Below are positions 40,466-50,570 of a stretch of DNA of 64,000 nt, piece after piece. The stretch comes from Vibrio plantisponsor. GTDB lineage: Bacteria; Pseudomonadota; Gammaproteobacteria; Enterobacterales; Vibrionaceae. Each line of letters starts with the position of its first letter. The first letter of the stretch is position 1. The position numbers and the translations under genes are program-made. The notes beneath the pieces were generated by a model. It made no database searches. It had not been told where the DNA came from and was given only the letters and a program-made list of their open reading frames with translations. Location of the stretch: assembly GCF_013041605.1 (NCBI RefSeq), contig NZ_JABEQC010000009.1, positions 124,001-188,000 of the forward strand, written 5' to 3'.

Positions 40466-40900
40466 ATGTTTTTGAATACTCTAGCACCAGCTGCGGGTTC
40501 AAAGCCTTCTAAGAAGCGCGTTGGCCGTGGTATTGGTTCAGGCCTAGGTAAAACTGGTGGCCGTGGCCATAAAGGTCAAAAGTCGCGTTCAGGCGGTAAA
40601 GTTCGTCCAGGTTTCGAAGGCGGTCAGATGCCATTGAAACAACGTCTACCAAAATTCGGTTTCACTTCTCGTAAGAGCCTAGTGTCTGCTGAAGTTCGTC
40701 TAGCTGAGCTAGCGAAAGTAACAGGTGACGTGGTTGATCTAAACAGCTTGAAAGCTGCAAACGTTGTTACAAAGAACATCGAGTTTGTTAAAGTTGTTCT
40801 TTCTGGCGAGATCAGCAAAGCAGTGACTGTTAAAGGTCTGCGTGTTACTAAAGGCGCGCAAGCTGCAATCGAAGCTGCAGGCGGTAAAATCGAGGCATAA
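40466..40900 (+). CDS. rplO: 50S ribosomal protein L15
   Basis: A 144-residue assembly protein with the Gly/Lys-rich N-terminal [20 protein letters not shown] that penetrates 23S rRNA. Five bp after rpmD. Confidence 0.99.
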   Translation: MFLNTLAPAAGSKPSKKRVGRGIGSGLGKTGGRGHKGQKSRSGGKVRPGFEGGQMPLKQRLPKFGFTSRKSLVSAEVRLAELAKVTGDVVDLNSLKAANVVTKNIEFVKVVLSGEISKAVTVKGLRVTKGAQAAIEAAGGKIEA

Positions 40901-40920
40901 TCTCGAGGATTGAGGTACAG

Positions 40921-42255
40921 ATGGCTAAGAAACCAGGACAAGATTTTCGTAGTGCTCAGGGCGGCTTGGGTGAGTTAAAATCGCGCTTATTATTCGTAAT
41001 TGGTGCACTTTTAGTATTCCGAGCGGGCTCTTTTGTGCCGATTCCTGGTATTGACGCAGCTGTACTTGCCGATTTGTTCGAACAGCAAAAAGGTACCATC
41101 GTTGAAATGTTTAACATGTTCTCCGGTGGTGCTCTTTCGCGTGCATCTATCTTTGCATTGGGCATCATGCCGTATATTTCGGCATCTATTGTTGTCCAAT
41201 TGCTTACAGTAGTTCATCCAGCGTTAGCGGAACTCAAGAAAGAGGGTGAAGCAGGCCGTCGTAAGATCAGCCAATATACGCGTTATGGCACGCTTGTACT
41301 TGCAACATTCCAAGCTATTGGTATCGCAACAGGTCTACCAAACATGGTCAACAATCTGGTCGTTATCGACCAAACCATGTTTACCCTAATTGCTACCGTG
41401 AGTTTAGTAACTGGCACCATGTTCTTGATGTGGTTAGGTGAACAAATTACAGAGCGCGGAATTGGTAACGGTATTTCGTTACTTATCTTTGCAGGTATTG
41501 TTGCTGGATTGCCTTCAGCAATCGGACATACTATCGAGCAAGCGCGTCAAGGTGAACTGCATGTACTTCTTCTGTTGTTGATTGCGGTAGTTGCTTTTGC
41601 TGTTATTTACTTCGTTGTTTTCATGGAGCGTGGTCAGCGTCGAATCGTCGTTAACTATGCGAAGCGTCAACAAGGTCGTAAAGTTTTTGCAGCGCAAAGC
41701 ACACACTTGCCATTGAAAATTAATATGGCTGGTGTGATACCTGCGATTTTTGCATCAAGTATTATCCTGTTCCCAGGAACACTGGCTCAGTGGTTTGGTC
41801 AGAACGGTGAGAGCAGCACATTCGGTTGGTTAACTGATGTGTCTTTAGCTCTTAGCCCAGGTCAACCTCTGTATGTAATGCTTTATGCAGCAGCGATTAT
41901 ATTCTTCTGTTTCTTCTATACAGCGTTGGTATTTAACCCACGTGAAACAGCAGATAACTTGAAGAAGTCAGGTGCATTCGTACCCGGTATCCGCCCAGGA
42001 GAACAGACAGCGAAATATATCGATAAAGTGATGACACGTTTAACCTTAGCGGGTGCGTTATACATTACCTTTATCTGTCTGATCCCTGAGTTCATGATGG
42101 TCGCATGGAACGTACGTTTCTATTTCGGCGGAACATCACTACTTATCGTAGTTGTTGTAATCATGGACTTTATGGCACAGGTTCAGACACATATGATGTC
42201 CAATCAATATGAGTCTGTGTTGAAAAAAGCGAACCTGAAAGGCTACGGTCGATAA
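40921..42255 (+). CDS. secY: Preprotein translocase subunit SecY
   Basis: The channel of the Sec translocon, 444 residues with ten membrane segments. The opening [23 protein letters not shown], the plug region [12 protein letters not shown] and the cytosolic loops used by SecA and ribosomes ([23 protein letters not shown]) are visible. Expression with ribosomal genes is universal. Confidence 0.99.
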   Translation: MAKKPGQDFRSAQGGLGELKSRLLFVIGALLVFRAGSFVPIPGIDAAVLADLFEQQKGTIVEMFNMFSGGALSRASIFALGIMPYISASIVVQLLTVVHPALAELKKEGEAGRRKISQYTRYGTLVLATFQAIGIATGLPNMVNNLVVIDQTMFTLIATVSLVTGTMFLMWLGEQITERGIGNGISLLIFAGIVAGLPSAIGHTIEQARQGELHVLLLLLIAVVAFAVIYFVVFMERGQRRIVVNYAKRQQGRKVFAAQSTHLPLKINMAGVIPAIFASSIILFPGTLAQWFGQNGESSTFGWLTDVSLALSPGQPLYVMLYAAAIIFFCFFYTALVFNPRETADNLKKSGAFVPGIRPGEQTAKYIDKVMTRLTLAGALYITFICLIPEFMMVAWNVRFYFGGTSLLIVVVVIMDFMAQVQTHMMSNQYESVLKKANLKGYGR

Positions 42256-42297
42256 TTCGACTATACTACCTTCAGGTCAGATTTACGGAGTTTAGCA

Positions 42298-42411
42298 ATG
42301 AAAGTTCGTGCTTCCGTTAAAAAAATCTGCCGTAACTGTAAAGTTATCAAGCGTAACGGTGTCGTTCGCGTGATTTGCAGTGAGCCAAAGCATAAGCAAC
42401 GCCAAGGCTAA
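42298..42411 (+). CDS. rpmJ: 50S ribosomal protein L36 (zinc form)
   Basis: A 37-residue protein at the end of the spc operon. It reads [19 protein letters not shown] and ends HKQRQG. Zinc ligands are Cys11, Cys14, Cys27 and His32, so this is the zinc-containing (C+) form. Many bacteria carry a zinc-free copy elsewhere. ACGGAG precedes the ATG. Confidence 0.98.
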
Positions 42412-42439
42412 TTAGCAGAAATTTTTACTTGAAAATTAA

Positions 42440-42474
42440 AGGTTGGTCGAGTATATTCCTCGGCCTACCTTTTG
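42440..42474 (+). terminator. Terminator between the spc and alpha operons
   Basis: AGGTTGGTCGAG (42440-42451) folds with CTCGGCCTACCT (42459-42470, one mismatch and one G-T pair), followed by TTTTG. Partial read-through into the alpha operon remains possible. Confidence 0.7.
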
Positions 42475-42495
42475 CGTGCAAAAGAAGTAGTATGC

Positions 42496-42566
42496 CGCAG
42501 CGTATCCTCTACGGGCTTTGCTGCGGATAATTCTTTATATAAAGTACCTAGGAGTGAATAGTGGCC
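42496..42566 (+). promoter_or_regulatory. Alpha operon leader (S4-binding pseudoknot region)
   Basis: CCGCAGC (42496-42502) pairs with GCTGCGG (42521-42527), just before rpsM. In E. coli an mRNA pseudoknot at this place lets S4 repress rpsM translation. The stem and position agree; the full pseudoknot was not modelled. Confidence 0.5.
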
Positions 42567-42917
42567 CGTATAGCAGGCATTAACATTCCTGATCAAAAGC
42601 ATGCTGTTATCGCATTAACTGCGATCTACGGCATCGGTAAAACTCGCTCGCAAGCTATTCTTGCTGAAGTGGGTATTGCTGAAGATGTTAAGATCAGTGA
42701 ACTAACTGAAGAGCAGATCGATCAACTGCGTGATGGTGTAGCTAAATACACTGTAGAGGGTGATCTACGTCGTGAAGTTTCCATGAACATCAAGCGTCTT
42801 ATGGACCTTGGTTGTTACCGTGGTCTTCGTCATCGTCGCAGTCTACCACTACGTGGACAGCGTACTAAAACCAATGCTCGCACCCGTAAGGGTCCGCGTA
42901 AGCCGATCAAGAAATAA
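42561..42917 (+). CDS. rpsM: 30S ribosomal protein S13 (GTG start)
   Basis: A 118-residue 30S-head protein bridging to the 50S subunit. The start codon is GTG, as in E. coli, preceded by AGGAG, and reads [26 protein letters not shown]. The C-terminal basic tail [17 protein letters not shown] reaches P-site tRNA. First gene of the alpha operon. Confidence 0.99.
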   Translation: MARIAGINIPDQKHAVIALTAIYGIGKTRSQAILAEVGIAEDVKISELTEEQIDQLRDGVAKYTVEGDLRREVSMNIKRLMDLGCYRGLRHRRSLPLRGQRTKTNARTRKGPRKPIKK

Positions 42918-43325
<408 letters not shown>

Positions 43326-43352
43326 CGTTTCTGGGAACATTGGAGAAAGATC

Positions 43353-43973
43353 ATGGCAAGATATTTGGGTCCTAAGCTTAAGCTTAGCCGTCGTGAAGGC
43401 ACTGACTTATTTCTTAAGTCTGGTGTACGCGCGATCGATACCAAGTGTAAAATTGAGAACGCACCAGGTGTACACGGCGCTCGTCGCGGTCGTCTATCTG
43501 AGTATGGCGTTCAGCTTCGTGAGAAGCAAAAAGTTCGTCGTATCTATGGCGTACTAGAAAAACAATTCCGTAACTACTACAAAGAAGCTGCTCGCCTTAA
43601 AGGCAACACGGGTGAAAACCTACTTCAGCTTCTAGAAGGTCGTCTAGATAACGTAGTTTACCGCATGGGCTTTGGCGCAACTCGCGCAGAAGCACGTCAG
43701 CTAGTTAGCCACAAAGCTATCCTAGTTAACGGTAAAGTTGTAAACGTTCCTTCTTTCAATGTTGCGGCTAACGACGTTGTTACAATCCGTGAAAAAGCTA
43801 AAAAGCAATCACGTATCGCTGCTGCTCTAGAAGTTGCAGAACAACGCGAAAAACCAACTTGGATTGAAGTAGATGCGAGCAAGATGGAAGGTACTTTCAA
43901 GCGTTTGCCTGAACGTTCTGATCTATCAGCTGACATCAACGAACAATTGATCGTCGAGCTTTACTCTAAGTAA
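43353..43973 (+). CDS. rpsD: 30S ribosomal protein S4
   Basis: A 206-residue 16S assembly initiator, mRNA-entry protein and, in E. coli, alpha-operon repressor. [24 protein letters not shown] is the usual start. The S4 RNA-binding domain includes [31 protein letters not shown] (about 94-124). Confidence 0.99.
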   Translation: MARYLGPKLKLSRREGTDLFLKSGVRAIDTKCKIENAPGVHGARRGRLSEYGVQLREKQKVRRIYGVLEKQFRNYYKEAARLKGNTGENLLQLLEGRLDNVVYRMGFGATRAEARQLVSHKAILVNGKVVNVPSFNVAANDVVTIREKAKKQSRIAAALEVAEQREKPTWIEVDASKMEGTFKRLPERSDLSADINEQLIVELYSK

Positions 43974-43997
43974 GGTTTAAACTAAAGAGAGGACACA

Positions 43998-44990
43998 ATG
44001 CAGGGTTCTGTAACAGAATTTCTTAAGCCACGTCTTGTTGACATCGAACAGATCAGCACGACACACGCAAAAGTAACTCTTGAGCCATTAGAGCGTGGTT
44101 TTGGCCACACTCTTGGTAATGCACTTCGCCGTATTTTACTATCTTCTATGCCGGGTTGTGCCGTAACAGAAGTGGAAATTGAAGGCGTACTTCATGAGTA
44201 CAGCACTAAAGAAGGTGTTCAGGAAGATATTCTTGAGATCCTACTAAACCTTAAAGGTTTGGCTGTTCGCGTTGCCGAAGGCAAAGATGAAGTGTTCATT
44301 ACACTAAACAAATCAGGCTCGGGCCCTGTGGTTGCAGGTGACATCACCCATGATGGTGATGTAGAGATCGCTAACCCAGAACACGTTATTTGCCATCTAA
44401 CAGATAGCAATGCTGAAATCGCTATGCGTATTAAAGTAGAACGTGGTCGTGGTTATGTTCCAGCTTCAGCCCGTATCCATACTGAAGAAGATGAGCGTCC
44501 AATCGGTCGTTTGCTTGTAGATGCGACTTTCAGCCCAGTAGACAAAATTGCTTACTCGGTTGATGCAGCTCGTGTTGAACAGCGTACTGACTTAGACAAG
44601 CTTGTTATCGATATGGAAACAAACGGAACTTTAGAACCTGAGGAAGCAATCCGTCGTGCAGCAACTATTCTTGCTGAACAATTGGATGCGTTCGTAGATC
44701 TACGTGATGTACGTGTACCTGAGGAGAAAGAAGAGAAGCCGGAATTCGATCCGATCCTACTCCGTCCTGTAGACGATCTTGAACTAACAGTTCGCTCTGC
44801 TAACTGTCTGAAAGCAGAAGCGATTCACTACATCGGTGATCTAGTACAGCGCACTGAGGTTGAGCTACTTAAAACGCCTAACCTTGGTAAAAAATCTCTT
44901 ACTGAGATTAAAGACGTGCTTGCATCACGTGGTCTTTCTCTGGGCATGCGCTTAGAAAACTGGCCGCCAGCGTCTATCGCTGAAGATTAA
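43998..44990 (+). CDS. rpoA: DNA-directed RNA polymerase subunit alpha
   Basis: A 330-residue subunit that nucleates polymerase assembly. The N-terminal dimerisation domain has [26 protein letters not shown] (about 31-56). A flexible linker follows at about 236-248. The C-terminal domain binds UP elements and activators such as CRP ([37 protein letters not shown]). All regions are intact. Confidence 0.99.
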   Translation: MQGSVTEFLKPRLVDIEQISTTHAKVTLEPLERGFGHTLGNALRRILLSSMPGCAVTEVEIEGVLHEYSTKEGVQEDILEILLNLKGLAVRVAEGKDEVFITLNKSGSGPVVAGDITHDGDVEIANPEHVICHLTDSNAEIAMRIKVERGRGYVPASARIHTEEDERPIGRLLVDATFSPVDKIAYSVDAARVEQRTDLDKLVIDMETNGTLEPEEAIRRAATILAEQLDAFVDLRDVRVPEEKEEKPEFDPILLRPVDDLELTVRSANCLKAEAIHYIGDLVQRTEVELLKTPNLGKKSLTEIKDVLASRGLSLGMRLENWPPASIAED

Positions 44991-45013
44991 TCGATATTAG
45001 TTAGAAGGATTAG

Positions 45014-45397
<384 letters not shown>

Positions 45398-45417
45398 TCA
45401 GTAAGTTCGCTAAACAG

Positions 45418-45449
45418 AAAGCCGAGCATTTATGCTCGGCTTTTTTGTT
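45418..45449 (+). terminator. Terminator after rplQ
   Basis: AAAGCCGAGCA (45418-45428) pairs with TGCTCGGCTTT (45433-45443) around a 4-nt loop, with a T-run after. Ends the alpha operon. Confidence 0.95.
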
Positions 45450-45461
45450 TTCTAACCCTAA

Positions 45462-45682
45462 ACCACCTTTTACGAAGGTGGTGATTGTCCTTTTGGGCTA
45501 TGCCCGAAAGGCATTAAGGTTAAGGGACAGGGTATACAATAACGCTTAAAAGTTATGATTCGACAAAAATACGGAGTGTAATGGATGTTCTCTGCCGTAG
45601 AAGTTGAATACTAAAGCGCTCACCGACGCTAGTCATATAACTGGATGTGTTATAGCCCCTTTATAGGTGGCTTTTTAATTAT
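45462..45682 (+). ncRNA. Possible small RNA locus downstream of rplQ
   Basis: The rplQ-AraC gap (about 320 bp) has no convincing ORF but is structured. Hairpins form at 45462-45482 (ACCACCTT/AAGGTGGT) and 45489-45511 (CCTTT-GGGC/GCCC-AAAGG). A possible -10, TATACAAT, lies at 45533-45540, though its -35 is poor. A plus-strand hairpin, AGCCCC/GGTGGCT (45655-45671), is followed by TTTTTAATT, like a terminator. A transcript of about 130 nt from about 45547 to 45680 would fit. This is a candidate only. Confidence 0.3.
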
Positions 45683-45720
45683 TGATACTTTTCTTTTCCA
45701 CTGATTGTCTAGGAATGGAT

Positions 45721-46623
45721 TTAGCAGTGGTCACCGATATCCCACTCTGTTTTATCTGTGGTGTTTTCTTTTTTTTGATGAAGAGTTTTGCTCCAACCTC
45801 TGATTTCTCGATACAGTCTGGGGGAGACACCAGCATGCTGTTTAAATTGTTTATTAAACTGAGAGAGGGAGGTGAAACCTGCTTCCCAGGCAATATGGGT
45901 AATGGTGAGGGATGAGCTGCTAAGTAAATGGCATGCCTTGTCTACCTTTTGTCCAATAAGGTATTCGATATAGCTGACCCCAAATATTTTTTTAAAGTGG
46001 CGGGTGAAAGTGGATACCGACATATTCATTTGGCTCGCCATTTGTGTGAGTGTTAGCGGGGCGTTGTGATTGTCGTTTATGGCACAAATAATATTTTGTA
46101 CTCGCTGGCTACTGTCTTGGTGGTAAGCGTGTCTTAAATAGCGGATTGGTACCTGCTGGGCGAGACTGAGCAAAAAACGCAAAAAAGCTAGCAGCCGTTG
46201 CTCGTCTTTTTGCTGGTAGATTTGCTCATAAAGTTCAACTTGTTTTGTTTTTAGAGAGAATAGCGCCCCTCGTTTGAACCAGTCAATTACACCTTCCAGT
46301 CGATATAGCTCCTGAAATTGCCGGAATAACGTTTCTAATACCAGTTCTTTGACATGAATATAGCGGGATGTAAAGTAGTTGCCGTCATCTAGGTTGCTAA
46401 ATGCGTGGGGCAGATTAGGACCAATAAGCAGTAAATGATGTTGGCTTAGCTTGTGTTGGTTCTCCCCGATAATGCTGCTTACTCCCCCTTGGGAAATAAA
46501 TACCATTTCATACTCTGGGTGAATATGGATCGGGCAAAAGAAGAGACGACCCGAAAAGACTTTACAGCTTAGACTCGTGCCTTGTTGAATATCTAGTGGC
46601 TCAAAAACGGGATAAGTCGTCAT
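45721..46623 (-). CDS. AraC-family transcriptional regulator
   Basis: A 300-residue regulator. The N-terminal cupin-type sensing domain (about 15-110) has the HPEYEM motif at 35-40. The C-terminal double helix-turn-helix has recognition regions at about 192-213 (LTLTQMASQMNMSVSTFTRHFKK) and about 240-262 (ITHIAWEAGFTSLSQFNKQFKQ), ending with GVSPRLYR. The ligand is unknown. It is divergent from two esterase genes across a 190-bp gap, so it probably controls them. Confidence 0.9.
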   Translation of the reverse strand: MTTYPVFEPLDIQQGTSLSCKVFSGRLFFCPIHIHPEYEMVFISQGGVSSIIGENQHKLSQHHLLLIGPNLPHAFSNLDDGNYFTSRYIHVKELVLETLFRQFQELYRLEGVIDWFKRGALFSLKTKQVELYEQIYQQKDEQRLLAFLRFLLSLAQQVPIRYLRHAYHQDSSQRVQNIICAINDNHNAPLTLTQMASQMNMSVSTFTRHFKKIFGVSYIEYLIGQKVDKACHLLSSSSLTITHIAWEAGFTSLSQFNKQFKQHAGVSPRLYREIRGWSKTLHQKKENTTDKTEWDIGDHC

Positions 46624-46813
46624 GCAGTTTCTTTATCGTAGGTTATTGATTTTTAAATGATACAGGTTTCTTATGGCAGGCTATTGAGAATCACTTCACA
46701 GTTTATTCACTATGAGCAGATAACGGTACTGGTTGAGTAAATTGGCTAAGTGAATCTTCTCTCAATATGTTGTTATGGTGGCACTTACAACGACGAAATA
46801 TTAAAGGTGCCCT

Positions 46814-47638
46814 ATGACATATCTAAAGCTCGCTTTACTCACGATGACTCTGTGTGAAACGCTCACACTGAGTATTCCTGCCTATGCCTATCAAATCGAA
46901 ACAGTCACGATTGACGGCCAGTCAATAAAGAAACATCACCAAGCCATGGTTGTACTCCCAAATGATTACAATGATGAGCAAGAGTATCCAGTGGTGTATG
47001 TACTGCATGGTTGGAGTGGAGACTTTAGCTCATGGACTGGAAGTACAGCCATTGCCAAACAGGCCGACCTCCATCAAATGATACTGGTGATGCCTGATGG
47101 CAACTACGATAGATGGTACATCGACAGTCCGGTCGTAAAAGACTCTAACTATCAGAGTTATATTGCTAAGGATGTCGTGAGCTACATAGACAAACACTAT
47201 TCAACTAAGAAGGATCGAACTCAAAGGGCCATTACTGGGTTAAGTATGGGAGGATTCGGTGCTTTGAATATCACACTGATGAATACCGACATCTTCGGTA
47301 ACGTTGGCAGTATCAGTGGTGGCGTTAATCCAGCTAATTTTGCTTACAACTGGGGCTTGGCCAACGTCTTTGGTGACCCCGTGAAGAACCGGGAATATTG
47401 GGATAGAAAAGCTATTAAGTTTAGCAGTCACAAGTTCTTAGCTGGAGTCAATTTGGTGTTGGATTGTGGTAGCGATGACTTCTTTATTAATGACAACCGG
47501 GAACTGCATCAGGTACTCAATAGTTACAAAGTGGCTCATGATTACACCGAACGCCCGGGAGGCCATACTTGGGATTACTGGAATAATGCTATTCAGTACC
47601 AGATGCTGTTTTTTGCCGATAAGTTCGCGCAAAAATAA
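46814..47638 (+). CDS. Exported esterase D-type alpha/beta hydrolase
   Basis: A 274-residue serine hydrolase of the esterase D / feruloyl-esterase-like family (PF00756). A signal peptide ends around IPAYA (residue 25). The fold and triad are visible: YVLHGWSGD (63-71, oxyanion region), nucleophile Ser144 in TGLSMGGFG, acid Asp221 or 222 in LDCGSDDFF and His251 in PGGHTWDYW. The likely location is periplasmic or extracellular. Substrate unknown; relatives cleave acyl or feruloyl esters of polysaccharides. Its neighbour is a paralogue. Confidence 0.87.
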   Translation: MTYLKLALLTMTLCETLTLSIPAYAYQIETVTIDGQSIKKHHQAMVVLPNDYNDEQEYPVVYVLHGWSGDFSSWTGSTAIAKQADLHQMILVMPDGNYDRWYIDSPVVKDSNYQSYIAKDVVSYIDKHYSTKKDRTQRAITGLSMGGFGALNITLMNTDIFGNVGSISGGVNPANFAYNWGLANVFGDPVKNREYWDRKAIKFSSHKFLAGVNLVLDCGSDDFFINDNRELHQVLNSYKVAHDYTERPGGHTWDYWNNAIQYQMLFFADKFAQK

Positions 47639-47720
47639 GGGTTACGTATGTAAGTCAACCAGAGTGCGCTTGGTGGTGCGCTCTATTATCACAAAAATAA
47701 GCAGCAGAGGGAAAACACTG

Positions 47721-48542
47721 ATGCTGAAGACCAGACAGCTGTTTAGCTGGAAGCTAAGTAAGAGCATGAATATTAATATTTTTGTTCCTGATGATTATGA
47801 CCCTCAAGAGTGTTATCCGGTACTCTATTTACTCCATGGCTATGGCAACAGTTATCAAGGTTTTTTGCCTAACTTGAAGCTTGATTACCTGGCGCAACGT
47901 ATGATCAACGAAGGTAAGATTGTGCCGCTAATTATAGTGGCACCAAATATTGATAATAGTTTCGGTCTCAATTCTTCCTCGTCAACTGAGATGTTGGGCG
48001 ATGCACCACAACAGGCGTTTTATAAAGGTCTCTACCGAGATTACTTGATCTTCGAAGTGATCCCATACATTGAACGTCACTATTCGACGTACACCGATCG
48101 GAGTTATCGTTTTATTGGTGGAGCTTCAATGGGCGGTTTTGCTGCGTTACATGCAGCGTTTCACTATCCTGAGTTGTTTTCAAAAGTGGGAGGCCATATG
48201 CCCGCGATTCTTCTGGACTCTTCTTGCCGTGAGTTTACCTCTTGGGTTTATCCAGATCAGGAAGCTCGAATGGAGCGAGATCCTATCGCTCTAACTAGCG
48301 TACAGGACCTTGCTGGCTTGGAGGTGTATCTGGATTGCGGCGAAGACGATAGCTTCCAGTTTTTTACTGGCGCTAAGCTGCTGCACAAAGCGCTACAGGC
48401 GCACGGCTACCGAAGTCAGTATCACCAACACCCTGGCGGTCATGACGACGAGTATCTACAACAGCATTTGCAGGACTATTTGTTGTTTTATGCGGGCAGT
48501 CGTGAATCGGCTCTAAATGAGAAAGAAAAGCGGAATGAATAA
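47721..48542 (+). CDS. Esterase D-type alpha/beta hydrolase without signal peptide
   Basis: A 273-residue paralogue of the preceding gene, with the same layout: YLLHGYGNSYQ (36-46), nucleophile Ser136 in GGASMGGFA, acid Asp209 or 210 in LDCGEDDSF and His241 in PGGHDDEYL. The start is the ATG at 47721 with GAGGGAAA upstream. The open frame runs back to 47466 inside the first esterase, but that part is out-of-frame shadow sequence. With this start no export signal is seen, so it is probably cytosolic. The C-terminal tail is charged. It follows the exported paralogue by 82 bp and likely shares its transcript. Confidence 0.85.
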   Translation: MLKTRQLFSWKLSKSMNINIFVPDDYDPQECYPVLYLLHGYGNSYQGFLPNLKLDYLAQRMINEGKIVPLIIVAPNIDNSFGLNSSSSTEMLGDAPQQAFYKGLYRDYLIFEVIPYIERHYSTYTDRSYRFIGGASMGGFAALHAAFHYPELFSKVGGHMPAILLDSSCREFTSWVYPDQEARMERDPIALTSVQDLAGLEVYLDCGEDDSFQFFTGAKLLHKALQAHGYRSQYHQHPGGHDDEYLQQHLQDYLLFYAGSRESALNEKEKRNE

Positions 48543-48545
48543 GAA

Positions 48546-48571
48546 CGGAGGCGGTGACGCCTCCGCGTTTT
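48546..48571. terminator. Terminator between esterase operon and metY
   Basis: CGGAGGCG (48546-48553) pairs with CGCCTCCG (48558-48565), followed by CGTTTTAAT. It lies between convergent genes and may serve both. Confidence 0.85.
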
Positions 48572-48584
48572 AATGAAGTCGTGC

Positions 48585-49856
48585 TTACTCCGCATTCAGC
48601 GCTTGTTCCAAATCTTCAAGAATGTCATCAATGTGCTCTATGCCGACAGAGAGACGAATCATTTCTGGAGAAACGCCCGCTTGTTTCTGTTCTGTTTCAG
48701 ATAGCTGACGGTGTGTCGTTGAGGCAGGATGACAAGCCAGTGATTTTGCATCACCGATGTTCACCAGACGTTTAAAGATCTTCAGAGCATCGTAGAATCG
48801 AACACCTGCATCGTATCCATCCTTTAAGCCGAAAGATAAAATTCCCGAAGGCTTACCTTTCATGTATTTCTGGGCAAGTGGGTAGAATTTTGAATCTTCT
48901 AACCCTGCATAGCTAACCCAGCTCACTTTGTCGTGGTTTTGCAGATACTGAGCGACTTTGAGTGCGTTTTCACAATGTCGTTCCATGCGCAGTGATAGTG
49001 TTTCCAAGCCCTGCATTAACATAAACGCGTTCATCGGTGACATGGCAGAGCCGGTGTTACGAAGTGGTACGGTACGAGCGCGACCAATAAACGCTGCCGG
49101 TCCAAAAGCTTCGGTATACACAACATCATGATATGAAGGTTCAGGGTTGTTTAAGGTTGGAAAGCGTTCTTTGTGTTCAGTCCAAGGAAACTTACCTGAA
49201 TCAATGATCATTCCACCAAGTGTTGTGCCATGTCCGCCAACATACTTGGTTAGTGAATGCACCACGATATCTGCACCAAACTCAATCGGTTTACATACAG
49301 CCGGTGAAGCAACGGTGTTATCTACAATAACAGGAACCCCTTGCGCGTGTGCCAGTTCAGCCACGCGTTCTAAATCAACAATGTTACCTGCTGGGTTACC
49401 AATAGATTCACAGTAAACGGCTTTGGTATTTTCATCGATCAATGCCGCTAGGCTTTCAGGGCTATCATCTTTGGCAAAGCGTACTTCAATGCCCATGTTA
49501 GGGAACATGTGAGCAAATAGGGTGTAAGTACCACCATAGAGTTGCGGTGTGGAAACAATATTATCGCCAGCCTGAGCCAATGTTAGGATTGCGTAATGAA
49601 TCGCTGCGCTTCCTGCACTAACAGCCAGACCTGCAATACCACCTTCTAATGCTGCCATGCGCTTTTCTAGCACATCATTGGTTGGATTCATAATGCGAGT
49701 ATAGATATTACCCGCGACGGCTAGGTTGAACAGATCAGCGCCGTGCTGAGCATTGTCAAACTCGTAGGCGACGGTTTGATATATAGGTGTTGCCACAGAT
49801 TTAGTGGTGGGATCGGTCTCGTAGCCGAAATGTATAGCTAAAGTCTCGTCTCTCAT
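48585..49856 (-). CDS. metY: O-acetylhomoserine sulfhydrylase / aminocarboxypropyltransferase
   Basis: A PLP enzyme of the Cys/Met metabolism family that makes homocysteine from O-acetylhomoserine and sulfide. With the start at the ATG at 49856 it has 423 residues, beginning MRDETLAIHFGYETDPTTKS. The PLP lysine is Lys204 in SLTKYVGGHG. The family-specific YTRIMNPTNDVLEKRMAALEGG and SVGIEHIDDILEDLEQAL segments are present. An upstream extension to 49898 lacks conservation. The subtype (MetY rather than CGS/MetB) comes from length and the IYTRIMNPTND context. Confidence 0.93.
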   Translation of the reverse strand: MRDETLAIHFGYETDPTTKSVATPIYQTVAYEFDNAQHGADLFNLAVAGNIYTRIMNPTNDVLEKRMAALEGGIAGLAVSAGSAAIHYAILTLAQAGDNIVSTPQLYGGTYTLFAHMFPNMGIEVRFAKDDSPESLAALIDENTKAVYCESIGNPAGNIVDLERVAELAHAQGVPVIVDNTVASPAVCKPIEFGADIVVHSLTKYVGGHGTTLGGMIIDSGKFPWTEHKERFPTLNNPEPSYHDVVYTEAFGPAAFIGRARTVPLRNTGSAMSPMNAFMLMQGLETLSLRMERHCENALKVAQYLQNHDKVSWVSYAGLEDSKFYPLAQKYMKGKPSGILSFGLKDGYDAGVRFYDALKIFKRLVNIGDAKSLACHPASTTHRQLSETEQKQAGVSPEMIRLSVGIEHIDDILEDLEQALNAE

Positions 49857-49947
49857 TACTCTTTTACTCGTCCTTGGAAAAATAAAAGAATTGCACACAG
49901 ATTAGGCAACAGACAAGAAGAAGTGTGTTTGTTTTTTATGCAGTTAT

Positions 49948-49981
49948 AAACGCGTCACAAATGTGTTTAAGTGACGCGTTT
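49948..49981. terminator. Hairpin between metY and the DUF2780 gene
   Basis: A perfect 11-bp stem, AAACGCGTCAC (49948-49958) with GTGACGCGTTT (49971-49981), has a 12-nt loop. It lies just after the DUF2780 stop and about 90 bp before metY. No good T-run follows on the minus strand (TATAACTGC), so it is either a weak terminator or a protein-binding dyad. Confidence 0.5.
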
Positions 49982-49991
49982 GCGAAAAGAG

Positions 49992-50471
49992 TTATTGCCA
50001 CAGAGAGCTTAGTGAGCCCAACAAATCTGAAGATGCGCCTTGGCTAGTTAGATACTGCAAGACCAGCGGAGCAAATTGGGCAACCATACTCGAATCTAAT
50101 CCAAGTTTATTGAACACATTATTCACCGCTTCCATATTGGCAATTTTGGCAATTGCACTGCTTGACTCCGAAAGGCTGGTTAATTGATTTAGCCCTGGCA
50201 ACAAGGTTTCCAGTTCAGAGCTGTTAGAGTCAGAAAGCTGGTTTTGAGCAAGAGCCAATAAGCTACCAACACCTCCGGCTGCTTGTGTCTGAGAAACAGG
50301 AAGCTGACTAGTAATTTGGGTCAGTAACGCCGAGTTAGATTCAGTTTGAGATAAAGTACTGCTAACCATACTAGAGAGATCGTTACTTTCACTGAGTTTG
50401 CTCAAGAATGCGTAGCTGGGAGCGGTAAAAATGGTGCTAGCAAGGACAGTGACTATGATGGATTTTTTCAT
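49992..50471 (-). CDS. DUF2780 secreted protein
   Basis: A 159-residue exported protein of unknown function (DUF2780 family, common in Vibrio). The start at 50471 gives a signal peptide, MKKSIIVTVLASTIFTAPSYA. An in-frame codon at 50483 adds four residues without benefit. The mature part is unusually rich in Ser, Leu, Gln and Asn, with helical repeats such as LALAQNQLSDSNSSELETLL and LGLDSSMVAQFAPLVLQYL. No cysteine or catalytic motif is seen. Its own hairpin follows. Confidence 0.8.
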   Translation of the reverse strand: MKKSIIVTVLASTIFTAPSYAFLSKLSESNDLSSMVSSTLSQTESNSALLTQITSQLPVSQTQAAGGVGSLLALAQNQLSDSNSSELETLLPGLNQLTSLSESSSAIAKIANMEAVNNVFNKLGLDSSMVAQFAPLVLQYLTSQGASSDLLGSLSSLWQ

Positions 50472-50513
50472 TCTGATTCTCACGGACGAATAAAGTTGAA
50501 TATCTTAAGTCTA

Positions 50514-50543
50514 GATAAAAAAAGCGACGCTGAGCGCCGCTTT
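50514..50543 (-). terminator. fklB: Terminator after fklB
   Basis: AAAGCGACGC (50521-50530) pairs with GCGCCGCTTT (50534-50543, one mismatch) around TGA. On the minus strand a T-run follows (plus-strand A-run 50517-50523). Confidence 0.85.
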
Positions 50544-50570
50544 AATCATCAAATTTCGCAAAATTCTGAA

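Noticed and set aside
45555..45610. Two overlapping 8-codon ORFs in the rplQ-AraC gap
   Set aside because: Too short to support, no clear ribosome-binding sites, and expected by chance.
45675..45915. ORFs on both strands near the 3' end of the AraC gene
   Set aside because: They overlap the AraC-family coding region and have no ribosome-binding site or recognisable family.
47466..47720. 85-residue N-terminal extension of the second esterase
   Set aside because: It overlaps the first esterase out of frame; a good Shine-Dalgarno and family length support the ATG at 47721.
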